A stretch of DNA of 64,000 nt from Geothrix limicola (GTDB taxonomy: Bacteria; Acidobacteriota; Holophagae; Holophagales; Holophagaceae), in the NCBI RefSeq assembly GCF_030268085.1, contig NZ_BSDE01000001.1, positions 620,001 to 684,000 on the forward strand. Direction: 5' to 3'. This document shows, in pieces, positions 1-9,521 of this stretch. How positions within the stretch are numbered: position 1 is the stretch's first letter; each line of letters begins with the position of its first letter. Made by a program: the position numbers and the translations under genes. The notes beneath the pieces were generated by a model. That model had not been told where the DNA came from. It did no database searches and saw only the letters and a list, made by a program, of their open reading frames with translations.

Positions 1-897
1 ATCGTTGGAGAGGATGACTTCCATGTCAGCGGCCTCGGCCTCACGCAGCGGCGCCGCGTAGGCGGCCAGCTCTTCGGGATTGGGCCTCGGGGCCGTGGGG
101 AAGGTGCCGTCCTGCACGCCCTGACTGGGGCTCACGGTCAGGGGCAGGCCCGCCTGCTCGAAGAGGGTGGGGACGAAGGCGATGCCCGTGCCGTGGAAGG
201 GCGTGTAAAGGATCCGGGCCGGCGTGAAGGCCTTGGGATGCTGCAGCAGATCCTGGCCGAGGGCGAGGTAGGCCTTCTCGATGGCGGCAGGGATCGGCTT
301 GATGCGCTCCGCGGGCGCGGTGGGCGGCACGGGCACGACGGGCAGCGCCGCCATGTGGGCCTCGATCTCGGCATCCCAGGGATCGACCACCTGGCCGCCA
401 AGGTCGTTGTAGGCCTTGAAGCCGTTGTATTCCTTCGGATTGTGGCTGGCGGTGATGATCACGCCGCAGGCGGATCCCAGCGCCTTCATCGCAAAGCAGA
501 GGAAGGGCGTGGGCAGGGGGCGCGTGCCGAGGAACACCTCGTAGCCCGCGGCGGCCAGCACGGCGGCGCTTTCCTTGGCGAAGACCTCCGAATTGATGCG
601 CGTGTCGTAGCCCACCACGGCGATCTTCTTGGCAGGCGCGTGGGCCTTGGCCACGGCCGCCAGGGCCATGGTGGTGCGGCGCACGTTGGGCTGGTTCATC
701 CGGCGCAGGCCGGCGGCCATGAAGCCGCGCAGGCCACCGGTGCCGAAGGCGAGGGGCTCGAAGAAGCGGTCTTCCAGCTCCGCGACGGCCTTGGCATCAC
801 CGGCCTCAGCCGCCTTCACCAGGGGCTCCAGCTCCGCCCGCAGCTCGGCTTCGAGGTGGGCGTGGGAGAGATACTGTTTCGCTGCATTCAGGGACAT
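1..897 (-). CDS. Phospho-sugar mutase (phosphoglucomutase/phosphomannomutase), C-terminus cut by window edge
   Basis: This is the N-terminal 299 codons of an alpha-D-phosphohexomutase; the frame runs off the left edge without a stop. Near residue 50 is the FGTGGLRG segment typical of the long PgcA-like branch. The phosphoserine loop TASHNPKEYNGFK follows, whose serine carries the phosphate moved between sugar C1 and C6. The start ATG at 897 gives MSLNAAKQYL and matches family N-termini. The enzyme would interconvert glucose-1-P/glucose-6-P or the mannose equivalents for envelope sugars; the specificity loop is not enough to choose. It is separated from the TldE gene upstream by about 75 bases. 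Confidence 0.88.
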   Translation of the reverse strand, partial: MSLNAAKQYLSHAHLEAELRAELEPLVKAAEAGDAKAVAELEDRFFEPLAFGTGGLRGFMAAGLRRMNQPNVRRTTMALAAVAKAHAPAKKIAVVGYDTRINSEVFAKESAAVLAAAGYEVFLGTRPLPTPFLCFAMKALGSACGVIITASHNPKEYNGFKAYNDLGGQVVDPWDAEIEAHMAALPVVPVPPTAPAERIKPIPAAIEKAYLALGQDLLQHPKAFTPARILYTPFHGTGIAFVPTLFEQAGLPLTVSPSQGVQDGTFPTAPRPNPEELAAYAAPLREAEAADMEVILSND

Positions 898-971
898 GAC
901 GGCCTCGTAAAGACAGAACGTATCGTGGGGAGGATGTGCCTAGGGTCAAGCACCGGGGTCAAGCACTCGGG

Positions 972-2357
972 TCAAGCGCCGCCGAGGGCGATGTCCTCCA
1001 GCAGGAGGCTCAGGCCCGCACTGCTTCCGTACCAGCGCAGATCATTGCCCAGGGCCACGATGCGGGTGAGGAAGTCGCGCAGGTTGCCCGCGAAGGTGAG
1101 CTTGTCCACGGGCTCGGCCAGCACGCCGTCGCGGATGCGGATGCCGCTGGCGCCCACGCTGAGATCGCCGCTGACGGGATCCACCGTGTGCAGGCCCATG
1201 ATCTCCGTGATGAGCACGCCGTTGCCGGCGAGCCTGTAGAGCGCCTCGGGAGCGGTGTTGCCGGGCAGGGGGAAGAGGTTGAAGGTGGTGGCGCTGGGCT
1301 GGCTGCCCAGGCCGCGGCCCGCCGTGCCCGTGGGCGCCATGCCCATTTCCGCGGCGGTCTTGAGGGTGTGCAGGTAGGTCTTCAGGACGCCGCCCTCCAG
1401 CAGCACATTGCGCCGCGTGGGCAGGCCCTCGGCGTCCCATGGCTCGGTGCCCAGGGCGGGGCAGCCGGGCGCTTCCGCGAGGCGGCCATCGTCCACGAGG
1501 GTGAGCAGGGGCGATGCGATGACTTCGCCCAGCTTGCCGGCGAAGAGGCTGCGCTGCTTGAGCACGGATTCCGCATCCAGCATGCCCGCCACGATGCCGA
1601 GCAGGTCGACGGCCACTTCCGGGTGCAGCACGACGGGATATTTCCCGGCGGGCAGCCGCTGGGGATTCAGCTTCCGCTCGCCCTTGAGGGCCGCCTCGGC
1701 ACCGATGGCGGCGAGATCCAGGTTGGGCCGGCGGGAGACATCCCAGTGCCAAGCGGCCTGGCGTTCCTCGCCGTCGGCCACGGCGAGCTCGATGGAGGCT
1801 GAGCAGCTGGATCCCACATCCGGGGTGCGCACGCCCTTCTGGGTCAGCAGCAGGCTGGCGCCCGTGCCGTCGCTCCAGGAGGCTTCGCGCACGGCGGCGA
1901 CCTTTGCGGAAGCCCGCCGGGCCTGGGTTTCCAGATCCAGGGCCCAGGCGATGCGCTGCTCGGGGGTGATGGCATCCACCGCGGGATCGAAACGGCTGGG
2001 CAGGTCGTCGACGCCGGATGGCTCGGCCTGGCGGAGCCAGGGGTCCTCATCGCCGAGGGCACTGAGTTCCCAGGCCTGGGCGAAGAGGCTGCGGAAATCG
2101 GCGGCCGCGAGATCCGTGGTGGTGGCCAGTCCCGCGCGGAAGCCCTTGGTCCCGGCGCGCAGCACCCGCACGCCGAGGCCGCCGCGCTTGCTGACGCTGA
2201 GGTCCTGGAGCTCGCCGTTCTGCACCTTGGCCTTGCGGCTGCGGGAGACGGAAATGAAGGCCTCGGCGCCTTCGGCGCCCAGGTCCATCGCGTGGCGGAT
2301 GCCGTCCTGGAGCCGGGCTTCAAGGGATTCGGGAAGGAAGGTCGAGAAGGGGCTCAT
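972..2357 (-). CDS. pmbA: TldE/PmbA-family metalloprotease partner subunit
   Basis: The 461-residue product is a TldD/PmbA-family protein. It lacks the HExxxH zinc motif present in the upstream TldD, which marks it as the non-catalytic TldE (PmbA) partner. The two form a heterodimeric protease that degrades unfolded peptides and matures microcin- and CcdA-type substrates. The N-terminus (LGAEGAEAFISVSRSRKAKVQNGELQDLS) and the C-terminal GIRIRDGVLAEPVDKLTFAGNL segment are family-typical. Its ATG lies one base after the TldD stop (TGACATG), implying translational coupling. Length agrees with the roughly 450 residues usual for PmbA. Confidence 0.9.
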   Translation of the reverse strand: MSPFSTFLPESLEARLQDGIRHAMDLGAEGAEAFISVSRSRKAKVQNGELQDLSVSKRGGLGVRVLRAGTKGFRAGLATTTDLAAADFRSLFAQAWELSALGDEDPWLRQAEPSGVDDLPSRFDPAVDAITPEQRIAWALDLETQARRASAKVAAVREASWSDGTGASLLLTQKGVRTPDVGSSCSASIELAVADGEERQAAWHWDVSRRPNLDLAAIGAEAALKGERKLNPQRLPAGKYPVVLHPEVAVDLLGIVAGMLDAESVLKQRSLFAGKLGEVIASPLLTLVDDGRLAEAPGCPALGTEPWDAEGLPTRRNVLLEGGVLKTYLHTLKTAAEMGMAPTGTAGRGLGSQPSATTFNLFPLPGNTAPEALYRLAGNGVLITEIMGLHTVDPVSGDLSVGASGIRIRDGVLAEPVDKLTFAGNLRDFLTRIVALGNDLRWYGSSAGLSLLLEDIALGGA

Positions 2358-2358
2358 G

Positions 2359-4443
2359 TCAGATCACGCTCGGCAGGGGTTCGGCGGTGCCGCCGACCAC
2401 GAGGGCGGGGCAGAGGATGGTGGGAAGGGCGTCGCTGACGGGCACGCCCTGGCCGTCCTTGCCGCAGGTGCCGATGTCGAAGTGGTGAAGGTCGTTACCG
2501 ATGCGGGTGAGGCCCTTCAGCACCTCAGGCCCACAGCCGCTGAGGGTGGCGTTCTTCACCGGGTACTGGGCCACGCCGTTCTCCACCCAGTAGCCTTCGG
2601 TCACCTGGAACACGAAGTTGCCGGTGACCGTGTCGACCTGTCCGCCGCCCATGTGCTTCACGAGCAGGCCGCGGTCGAGGTCACGCAGGATGGCTTCGGG
2701 GGCCTCGCTGCCGGCGGCCAGGAAGGTGTTGCGCATGCGCGGGATGGGCAGGTGGCGGTAGCTTTCGCGACGGCCGTTGCCGGTGGGTTCGGTCTCCATC
2801 TTCCGCGAGGTCTTCCGCGACTGCAGGTAGGCCTTCAGCACGCCGTTCTCGATGAGCACCACGCGGCTCACGGGATTGCCCTCGTCGTCGATGGCCTGGC
2901 TGCCGCGCTTGTGGGGCAGGGTACCGTCGTCGATGATCGTGACGCCTTCGCCGGCCACCTTCTGGCCGAGCTTGCCCGCGAAGGCGCTCATGCCAGCCAG
3001 GGCGAGATCGGCCTCGAGTCCATGCCCGCAGGCCTCGTGGATCATGGTGCCGCCGGCGCTGCTGCTGAGCACGACGGGGAAGGTGCCCGCCGGGGCGGGC
3101 TGCGCGTCGAGGGCCTGGATGGCCAGGCGCACGGCCTCCTGGACCATCTTCGTGACGGCCTCATCGGTGAACAGCTCGAAGCCGCGCGTCTCGCCCAGGG
3201 GCTGGTAACCGGTTTGCAACTGGACGCCGTCACCTGCGGTCACGTTGGCGCGCAGCACCACCTGGGTGCGGTGATCCTCGGTGATGCGGCTCGTCCAGGT
3301 GTCTTTCTTCAGCTCGGCCGAGGCGATCCAGACGCGCTGGGTGCTGTCGCCGTAGCCCACGGAAACCTGCTTCAGGGCGCCGGGACGGAGGGTCTCGGCG
3401 TAGGTGCGGGCGAGGCCTTCGGCGCGGCGCACGAGGGCCACCTTGTCACCGAGGGGCACCTGACCCGGATCCTGGGTCACGGGGCTGGGCGTCGGGAAGC
3501 TCTGGGGCGTGAGCGCAGGCACGGCAGCGGCAGAGCCGTGTCCCGGCGCGGCCAGGGTCCTGGCGGATTCCATGAGTTCTTCATGGCTGGGGGCGATGAG
3601 GTCTGCGAAGCGCGTGGTCTCGCCGTCCACCAGTCGGAGGCTGACGCCGAAGGTTTCGGAGGCAAGCACGTCCTCCATGCGGCCATCGTCCATGCCCAGG
3701 GCATGGGCCCGGCGCCGCTCGACGAAAACCTCGCCGTAGTCCCCGCCGCGGCTCAGCAGGTCGGTCAGAACATCGCGCAGCTGGTCTGCGCTGAAGGGTG
3801 CGGGCATCGTTGGTCTCCACGTCCGCGCGCGGCGGATCTTCCAGTTTGCCAGAAGGGCGGCCTGGGCCTCCCCCAGGATTCCGGACAGGTCCCTCCCATC
3901 GTTCCAAATCACCAGGTCGGCGTGGAGCGCCCGCTCGGGTGCCGTCGCCTGGGCGCGCAGGCGCGCCAGAGCGCCCTCGCGCGTCATCCCGTCGCGGGCC
4001 ATGAGGCGCCCGACGCGCAGCTCTTCGGGGGCGTCCACCGCCCAGAAGGCGTCGAAATGATGGGTCTTCCCCCGCTCCACCCACAGGGCCGCGTCGAGAA
4101 CCACCCCGAGGGTATCCGCCGGAAGGGCCCGGAGGCGGGCGTCCCGCAGTGCCTCGATGCGCGGGTGGAGGATGGCGTTGAGTCGCGCCCGCGCCCCATC
4201 ATCCGAGAACACCCGGCCGGCCATCCAGGTGCGGTCGAGAGTGCCGTCCGGGCGCAGGGCCTCAGGGCCGAAGGCTTCCGCCACCTTCCGCAACCCCTCG
4301 CTGCCCGGCGCCACGGCCTCACGGGCCAGCGCATCCGCGTCGATGACGACCCAGCCGAGTTTCTGCAGTTGCGCCGCGACGAAACTCTTCCCCGCCGCGA
4401 TGCCGCCGCTGAGGCCAAGGATGGGGAAGGGGGTGGAATGCAT
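2359..4443 (-). CDS. coaE-tldD: Dephospho-CoA kinase (CoaE) continuous in frame with TldD metalloprotease
   Basis: One uninterrupted frame encodes two full-length proteins. Residues 1-212 are CoaE, with the P-loop GLSGGIAAGKS at 10-20 and the DADALARE and LHPRIEALRD segments; CoaE makes CoA from dephospho-CoA with ATP. Residues 213-694 are TldD (482 residues, as in E. coli), with the zinc-protease motif HEACGH near 469-474. I chose ATG 4443 because AGGA precedes it; the in-frame ATG at 4467 has no ribosome site. No stop lies between the halves, but an internal ATG at 3807 has its own ribosome site. The locus may therefore make a fusion, a separate TldD, or both. The assignment of both halves is secure; the fusion itself is inference. 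Confidence 0.88.
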   Translation of the reverse strand: MHSTPFPILGLSGGIAAGKSFVAAQLQKLGWVVIDADALAREAVAPGSEGLRKVAEAFGPEALRPDGTLDRTWMAGRVFSDDGARARLNAILHPRIEALRDARLRALPADTLGVVLDAALWVERGKTHHFDAFWAVDAPEELRVGRLMARDGMTREGALARLRAQATAPERALHADLVIWNDGRDLSGILGEAQAALLANWKIRRARTWRPTMPAPFSADQLRDVLTDLLSRGGDYGEVFVERRRAHALGMDDGRMEDVLASETFGVSLRLVDGETTRFADLIAPSHEELMESARTLAAPGHGSAAAVPALTPQSFPTPSPVTQDPGQVPLGDKVALVRRAEGLARTYAETLRPGALKQVSVGYGDSTQRVWIASAELKKDTWTSRITEDHRTQVVLRANVTAGDGVQLQTGYQPLGETRGFELFTDEAVTKMVQEAVRLAIQALDAQPAPAGTFPVVLSSSAGGTMIHEACGHGLEADLALAGMSAFAGKLGQKVAGEGVTIIDDGTLPHKRGSQAIDDEGNPVSRVVLIENGVLKAYLQSRKTSRKMETEPTGNGRRESYRHLPIPRMRNTFLAAGSEAPEAILRDLDRGLLVKHMGGGQVDTVTGNFVFQVTEGYWVENGVAQYPVKNATLSGCGPEVLKGLTRIGNDLHHFDIGTCGKDGQGVPVSDALPTILCPALVVGGTAEPLPSVI
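3808..3820 (-). promoter_or_regulatory. Internal ribosome binding site for TldD inside the coaE-tldD frame
   Basis: On the minus strand GGAGA lies six bases before an in-frame ATG at 3807. Starting there gives a 482-residue TldD beginning MPAPFSADQL, the normal length of the family. This site is what makes a separately translated TldD plausible although no stop codon separates it from CoaE. Confidence 0.5.
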
Positions 4444-4540
4444 GCTCGAATCCTGCCAGCACTTCATTGAAAGGTCGCGCCTTGTTGGAGGCCGGGCAAT
4501 CTGTCACAAATAGATATCCACCCAAATCATCAGGAATCTT

Positions 4541-6481
4541 ATGTTGAAACAGCTTGCGATTGTTTTACTCATGGGAGCAGCCGGCCAATTGGCAGCGGGT
4601 TGGGCTCCCATTCCTTCGGATGTCTGGGCCATTCGTTCAGGGCCGAAGGGTGCCCTGGTGCTTGAAGAGCGAATGAAATTCACTGGAAGAGCCGTGGAAT
4701 ACGTTTATAGGGTGCGGGTGTTCGCCGAGGAAGGGCGCAAGGCCGCGCAGCTGCCGGATATGCCCACCACGGTTTCGGATATCAAGGGGCGGACGGTTTA
4801 CCCGGACGGGAGGCAGGTCGAGTTCAACGACCGGAAGGATTTCGCCGAGCGCAAGGTGGAGGTTGGAGGTTCCGAATCCAGTGCGACGCATGTTGTGCCG
4901 CCGGGTGTCACTTCGGATTGTGTGATGGAGGTGAGCTGGTCCGAGCCCGCCAACGGCTGGTTCCATGGACTCCCGCGCCGATACGATGACGGCCTCTACG
5001 CTAAGTGGACGCTTGCCAACTCGGTGCCCACCAAATTGTTGGTCATCGAGGTGTTCAAGTATTTCCCGCTGGCCTGGGTGGTGGAGCCTAGCGTGATCGC
5101 GAAACCGGAAACGTCGGATGTATCGGGATTCCGTGTCCTAACCTTCCATGATCTACCAGCCCTGGATACTCCTCCTTATGCCATCAAGCCCCTGCTGGGC
5201 CTACCGACTCTCCTGATGTTCTACCAGCCAGAAAGCCTGAGGGGCGTCGTTGACGATCCTCTGGAGGCCTACTGGAATCAGGCCGCTGAATCGATCTACA
5301 AGCCGGACTACGAGAGCGGCATTTCAAAAGGATCGGCCTTCAAGTCCCTGACGGATGAACTCCTGGCAGACCTCCCGCAGACTCCGGGCGAACGGGCGGG
5401 TGAACTGTTGAACCGCCTCAATCAAAATGTCGCCAACCTGAGCCATTCCACCTACGCCGAGGAGGCGGCGCTTCCCAAGACCTTCTGGAGGGGTTTCGAA
5501 TCCAAGGATTTGAACGAGGCGGCCAAGACTCGCAAGACAGACAGCTTCGGATTCCGGCTGCTCTACTACCACCTTCTGAAGGCCGCGGGTTTCGCTCCAA
5601 AGATCGGGAAGGTTGTCGACCGCGAGAAGGCTCTCTTCCAATGGGCGCAGAGGAATCCCTGGCAGTTTCATCACACTGTCATCGGCATCGATCTACCTTC
5701 CGGGGCGGTTATGTGGTTTGACCCGACCCGTCGATACGCAGCCCCGGGAGTTATCCACCCCGACTACACCGCCGTAAACATGCTCCAGGTGGATTCCGCT
5801 ACTTGGAAAGTGAGCCGGGGAGTCATTCCTGGGCTGGGGACTCTGGCGAATGGAAGGCAATTCACTTATGCCCTCGATCTCAGCGAGGATGGGGACAATG
5901 TGGAGGCCCAAGGCGAATTCTCGGGTTATCCCGAGTATTCGGAACGGTATTCCTACCTGCCCCTTGAACCGAAGGAGCAGGGCAAGGCCCTGAAGAAAAA
6001 ATTTGAGGCGGCATTGAAGGACATGGCGGTATCGGAGGCCACTGTATTCAACGCGGCAGATCCGAAAAAGAACGTGAGTTGGCGCGTCAAGGGATTCATC
6101 GAGCGAGAGGCGGGACGATCGCGCACTGTCACGCCATTTCCTGGGATGCCCTGGCCCCTCTGGGTGCCTTCGGAGCTGGACCAGACACGCAAGACGCCCA
6201 TCGTGCTCCCCTACATGTCCACCCAGGTCGCCCTCAGTCATTTCAAGGTCCCGCATGGATTCACGCCTCGTCTTTTGGCGGACCTCCACGACGAGAATGA
6301 ATTCGGGAAGGTTGTGTGGGCCCTTTCTTTTGATCCGACTACCCGCGAAGTTAAGGTGGCGCTGAGGGTGGAGGTCAGGGCCAATTCCAAGGGCGCAGAC
6401 CGGTGGGAGAGCTTCAAGGCCTACCTCGGATGGATCGAAACGGCCTGCCGCCGCCAGATCGTACTCGTGAAGGAGGGCTGA
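4541..6481 (+). CDS. Secreted DUF3857/transglutaminase-like protein lacking the catalytic cysteine
   Basis: The 646-residue protein starts with a signal peptide (MLKQLAIVLLMGAAGQLAAG). It has an N-terminal DUF3857-like beta domain (about 30-240) and a transglutaminase-like domain (about 280-420). At the position where the downstream paralog has GDCKD, this one has TDSFG, so Ser335 replaces the nucleophilic Cys. His378 and the WFDPT Asp remain. It is probably periplasmic or outer-membrane associated and a non-catalytic binding protein or pseudo-enzyme. Its TGA overlaps the next ATG (TGATG), so the pair is co-translated. Substrate is unknown. The family call is from fold-level motifs and is fairly sure. 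Confidence 0.75.
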   Translation: MLKQLAIVLLMGAAGQLAAGWAPIPSDVWAIRSGPKGALVLEERMKFTGRAVEYVYRVRVFAEEGRKAAQLPDMPTTVSDIKGRTVYPDGRQVEFNDRKDFAERKVEVGGSESSATHVVPPGVTSDCVMEVSWSEPANGWFHGLPRRYDDGLYAKWTLANSVPTKLLVIEVFKYFPLAWVVEPSVIAKPETSDVSGFRVLTFHDLPALDTPPYAIKPLLGLPTLLMFYQPESLRGVVDDPLEAYWNQAAESIYKPDYESGISKGSAFKSLTDELLADLPQTPGERAGELLNRLNQNVANLSHSTYAEEAALPKTFWRGFESKDLNEAAKTRKTDSFGFRLLYYHLLKAAGFAPKIGKVVDREKALFQWAQRNPWQFHHTVIGIDLPSGAVMWFDPTRRYAAPGVIHPDYTAVNMLQVDSATWKVSRGVIPGLGTLANGRQFTYALDLSEDGDNVEAQGEFSGYPEYSERYSYLPLEPKEQGKALKKKFEAALKDMAVSEATVFNAADPKKNVSWRVKGFIEREAGRSRTVTPFPGMPWPLWVPSELDQTRKTPIVLPYMSTQVALSHFKVPHGFTPRLLADLHDENEFGKVVWALSFDPTTREVKVALRVEVRANSKGADRWESFKAYLGWIETACRRQIVLVKEG

Positions 6482-8463
6482 TGCGAGGCTGCTTGCTGCT
6501 GTTGGCTCTTACCGCCCTGGTGGCCCCTGCTCAGGGTGTTTCCAAACTTCCTGATTGGGCCGTTCCTTCGGCCCAGGCGGCGCAATCCGAGCCTGGCCCT
6601 CAGGATGCCGAAGCATGGGTACTGCTGGATCGTACTGAGATGGCCTATACGGGAGGTGGCGAGGTCCGGCTCAGACGTCTTCGCTTGCTGAAAGTATTGG
6701 AAGAGCGTGGAACCCGATTCCGCCAGTATTCCATCAGCGGGCTGGGCGGAAAGGCTAGTCGGGTCAAGCGCCTGAAGGGGTGGAACCTCCGGCCGGACGG
6801 TGAGTTGGTCAAGTTGGATTCCGATCGGGTGGAAAGCATGAACGATGCCTTCGATGAAGAGTTCAGCACCTCCACATTGACCAGTGCTTCGCTCGGGCGG
6901 GTGGTGAAGGGGAGCTTATTGGCCTTTGAATCCCTGGAATCGCTTCAGAGTCCCATAGGCCCGGTTGCCTCGACGCGGCTCTTGGAGTCCCTTCCGGTGC
7001 GCACTTGGGAGCTGGAGGTTGCGAAGAGTGAAGGCTGGTTCAACAACCTGCAGGCTGTTGAGATCAAGATCGATCGGCGCCACTTCAAGCCCTGGGTGGA
7101 CCTTGTCGAGGAGCTTCCAGAGGGGGGAATGCGGGTGAGGGGCTTGCCGGCCCTTCCGACAGATGAAGGCGCCCACCCGCACGGCAACGAGGTGTTGCCC
7201 GTCGTGCAGGTGCGATTTTTGGATCCCAAGCTGCCCGTGGCGGCCATGTGGGGCTCCTGGGACGCCTACGCGTGTTGGACCGCGGAGACTTTCCGCACGC
7301 CCTGCCAGCCCACGGGCCTTCCCGGTATGAAGGGGATGGCCGGGCTGGAGGGTCTCCGGTCGCTCTGGGCCTGGATGCGCCAGGGGCTGACCTACAAGCA
7401 GGTCTACCTCAGCCCAGAACGGGGGTGGGTGCCCGAAGGGGCCGCTGAAGTGGGTCGCAAGCGCTACGGCGACTGCAAGGACCTGTCGGCCTTCTTCATG
7501 GGGGAAGCCAAAGGGCTCGGCTTCACGACCGCTCCGGCGCTCGCCGCCATAGGCCTCGGCTACATGGATGCAGATGCCTCCCCCTTTCCGATCTTCAACC
7601 ATGTCATCTCGGCCCTGCGCCTTGAAAAGAGCCTTGGTCTGGCCGCAGAGGTGGACACGAAGCAAGGCCGTTTCCTGCTGGTGGACCCGACGGACATGGG
7701 CACCCCCCTTGGGTTCCTATCGAGTGCCCACGAGCATGGTCGGGTGATGATCTGTCTCCCAACGGGAGCCGTCTGGGTGGATGTACCAGCTACGGCCATC
7801 CTACCCCAGCGGCTGGTCTTCCAGTTGAAGGGGGAAGTCACCGGGCGTGAACTGAAAGGTTCCATCAACCTGAAAGAGTCGGGAGGTTACTGGGGATTGC
7901 GGGTGGCCGCCCGGCGCGGGGGTGCTAAAGCCATCCACGACCTACTGCTTCGGAGCTATCTGGACCTTCCCCCCACGGCGAGCCTAGAGGTCGAAACCAT
8001 CTCGGACCCGCTCGACCTGGATCGACCTTTCGAGGCTTCCGTGAAAGTGAAGCACCCCGAGGGTTTCCGAATCCAGCAGGGAGGAGAGGGGTATCTTACA
8101 GATCTGGGGCTGCCCGTGGTTCGTGATGCCATCCAAAGAGTTGGTAAGGCCCGACGCTACCCGATCGTGAGCTACGCCCACGGAGAGCTCGACTACCAGG
8201 CCGAGTTGAAGTTCACATCAACGGTGAAGCCCTTCGTGGAAACCCAGTCCGTCGAAACCCCCTTCCGGACTTTCACATGGAACTCACATGCCATCCCGCA
8301 TGGGACCGGAACCTTGCTGAAGTTGAATTTCCATCAGCAGACCCTCCCCATGCGGTTTGGATTCGAAGCCCTCGACTCGGGGCTCAAAGCCTGGAAAAAG
8401 GATCGGACCGCGGTGAAAACCTTCCGGGATGATGCCCTGGCCTTTCGGGTCGGCCAGCCTTGA
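6481..8463 (+). CDS. Secreted DUF3857 and transglutaminase-like domain protein with intact triad
   Basis: The 660-residue protein has a signal peptide (MRGCLLLLALTALVAPAQG), a DUF3857 domain and a transglutaminase-like core. The triad is complete: Cys332 in RYGDCKDLS, His374 in FNHVIS and Asp402 in LLVDPTD. Such domains cross-link or hydrolyse amide bonds, or act in peptide handling outside the membrane; the substrate here is unknown. The start overlaps the stop of the preceding paralog by one base. The pairing of an active-looking with an inactive-looking copy suggests they work as a complex. Confidence 0.78.
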   Translation: MRGCLLLLALTALVAPAQGVSKLPDWAVPSAQAAQSEPGPQDAEAWVLLDRTEMAYTGGGEVRLRRLRLLKVLEERGTRFRQYSISGLGGKASRVKRLKGWNLRPDGELVKLDSDRVESMNDAFDEEFSTSTLTSASLGRVVKGSLLAFESLESLQSPIGPVASTRLLESLPVRTWELEVAKSEGWFNNLQAVEIKIDRRHFKPWVDLVEELPEGGMRVRGLPALPTDEGAHPHGNEVLPVVQVRFLDPKLPVAAMWGSWDAYACWTAETFRTPCQPTGLPGMKGMAGLEGLRSLWAWMRQGLTYKQVYLSPERGWVPEGAAEVGRKRYGDCKDLSAFFMGEAKGLGFTTAPALAAIGLGYMDADASPFPIFNHVISALRLEKSLGLAAEVDTKQGRFLLVDPTDMGTPLGFLSSAHEHGRVMICLPTGAVWVDVPATAILPQRLVFQLKGEVTGRELKGSINLKESGGYWGLRVAARRGGAKAIHDLLLRSYLDLPPTASLEVETISDPLDLDRPFEASVKVKHPEGFRIQQGGEGYLTDLGLPVVRDAIQRVGKARRYPIVSYAHGELDYQAELKFTSTVKPFVETQSVETPFRTFTWNSHAIPHGTGTLLKLNFHQQTLPMRFGFEALDSGLKAWKKDRTAVKTFRDDALAFRVGQP

Positions 8464-8551
8464 GGGCTGCCCTACCCCGGGTCAGCCCGCCCTATCCAAT
8501 CCTGTCTGGGCCCTCTACACTGGACCGTCGAACTTCTCGGCTCGAGGCTTC

Positions 8552-9511
8552 ATGAAAGACGCGTCCCCCGAACAGACCATGGATCTGTCCCAGCTGGAAA
8601 AGCCGGTGCTTGAGCTGGAGGCCCAGATCCGGGCCATGGAGATGGATCCCTCCCAGTCCAAGGAGAGGGAGAAGCTGGCGAAGAAGCTCGACAAGCTGAA
8701 GGCTGAGCTGTTCTCGAACCTGTCGGACTGGCAGCGGGCCCAGCTGGCGCGCCATCCCAAGCGGCCCTACACGCTGGACTACCTCGAGCGCATTTGCGAA
8801 CGCTTCGACGAACTGCACGGCGACCGCCGCTTCGGCGACGACGCGGCCATCGTCGGGGGCATGGGCTGGATCGAAGGCAACCCGGTCATGGTCATCGGCC
8901 AGCAGAAGGGCCGCGATACCAAGCAGAAGATCCTTCGGAATTTCGGCATGCCCAAGCCCGAGGGCTACCGCAAGGCGCTGCGCTTCATGAAGCTGGCCGA
9001 GAAGTTCCAGCGGCCCATCCTCTGCCTCATCGATACACCCGGCGCCTATCCTGGTGTGGACGCCGAAGAGCGCGGCCAGGCCGAGGCCATCGCGCGGAAC
9101 CTGATCGAAATGGCCAAGCTGGAAGTGCCCGTGGTGGCCGTCGTCATCGGCGAAGGCGGCAGCGGCGGGGCACTGGCCCTGGGCGTGGCCGACCGCGTGC
9201 TCATGATGGAGAACGCCATCTACTCGGTGATCTCGCCCGAAGGCTGCGCCTCCATCCTGTGGAAGGATGCGACCCAGGCCCCCAAGGCCGCCGCGGCTCT
9301 GAAACTCACGGCGCCGCACCTGCTGGAGCTGGGGGTTATCGACGGCATCGTTAAGGAGCCCCTCGGCGGCGCCCATTCCGATTTCGATGCCGCTGCCGCT
9401 TCGCTGAAGGAGGCCATCATCGAGGCCTTCTCCGAGCTGTCTGAACTCTCCGCGGAGCAGCTGGTGGAGGAGCGGTACCAGAAGTTCGCCCGCATGGGCA
9501 GCGTGGGCTGA
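8552..9511 (+). CDS. accA: Acetyl-CoA carboxylase carboxyltransferase subunit alpha
   Basis: AccA pairs with AccD to transfer the carboxyl group from biotin carrier protein to acetyl-CoA, the first step of fatty acid synthesis. The 319-residue length equals that of E. coli AccA. Family segments are clear: HPKRPYTLDYLERICERFDELHGDR, IGQQKGRDTKQKILRNFGMPKPEGYRKALR, LIDTPGAYPG, GEGGSGGALALG and the SVISPEGCASILW loop. GAGG four bases before ATG 8552 supports that start; a second in-frame ATG at 8579 aligns slightly better with other AccA N-termini but has no ribosome site. recJ follows closely downstream. Confidence 0.96.
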   Translation: MKDASPEQTMDLSQLEKPVLELEAQIRAMEMDPSQSKEREKLAKKLDKLKAELFSNLSDWQRAQLARHPKRPYTLDYLERICERFDELHGDRRFGDDAAIVGGMGWIEGNPVMVIGQQKGRDTKQKILRNFGMPKPEGYRKALRFMKLAEKFQRPILCLIDTPGAYPGVDAEERGQAEAIARNLIEMAKLEVPVVAVVIGEGGSGGALALGVADRVLMMENAIYSVISPEGCASILWKDATQAPKAAAALKLTAPHLLELGVIDGIVKEPLGGAHSDFDAAAASLKEAIIEAFSELSELSAEQLVEERYQKFARMGSVG

Positions 9512-9521
9512 GGTGGAAGCC

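Noticed and set aside
1408-4470. 1020-residue plus-strand frame antisense to tldE and coaE-tldD
   Set aside because: Arg/Ala/Gly-rich with no recognisable domain; a by-product of GC-rich DNA opposite two clear genes.
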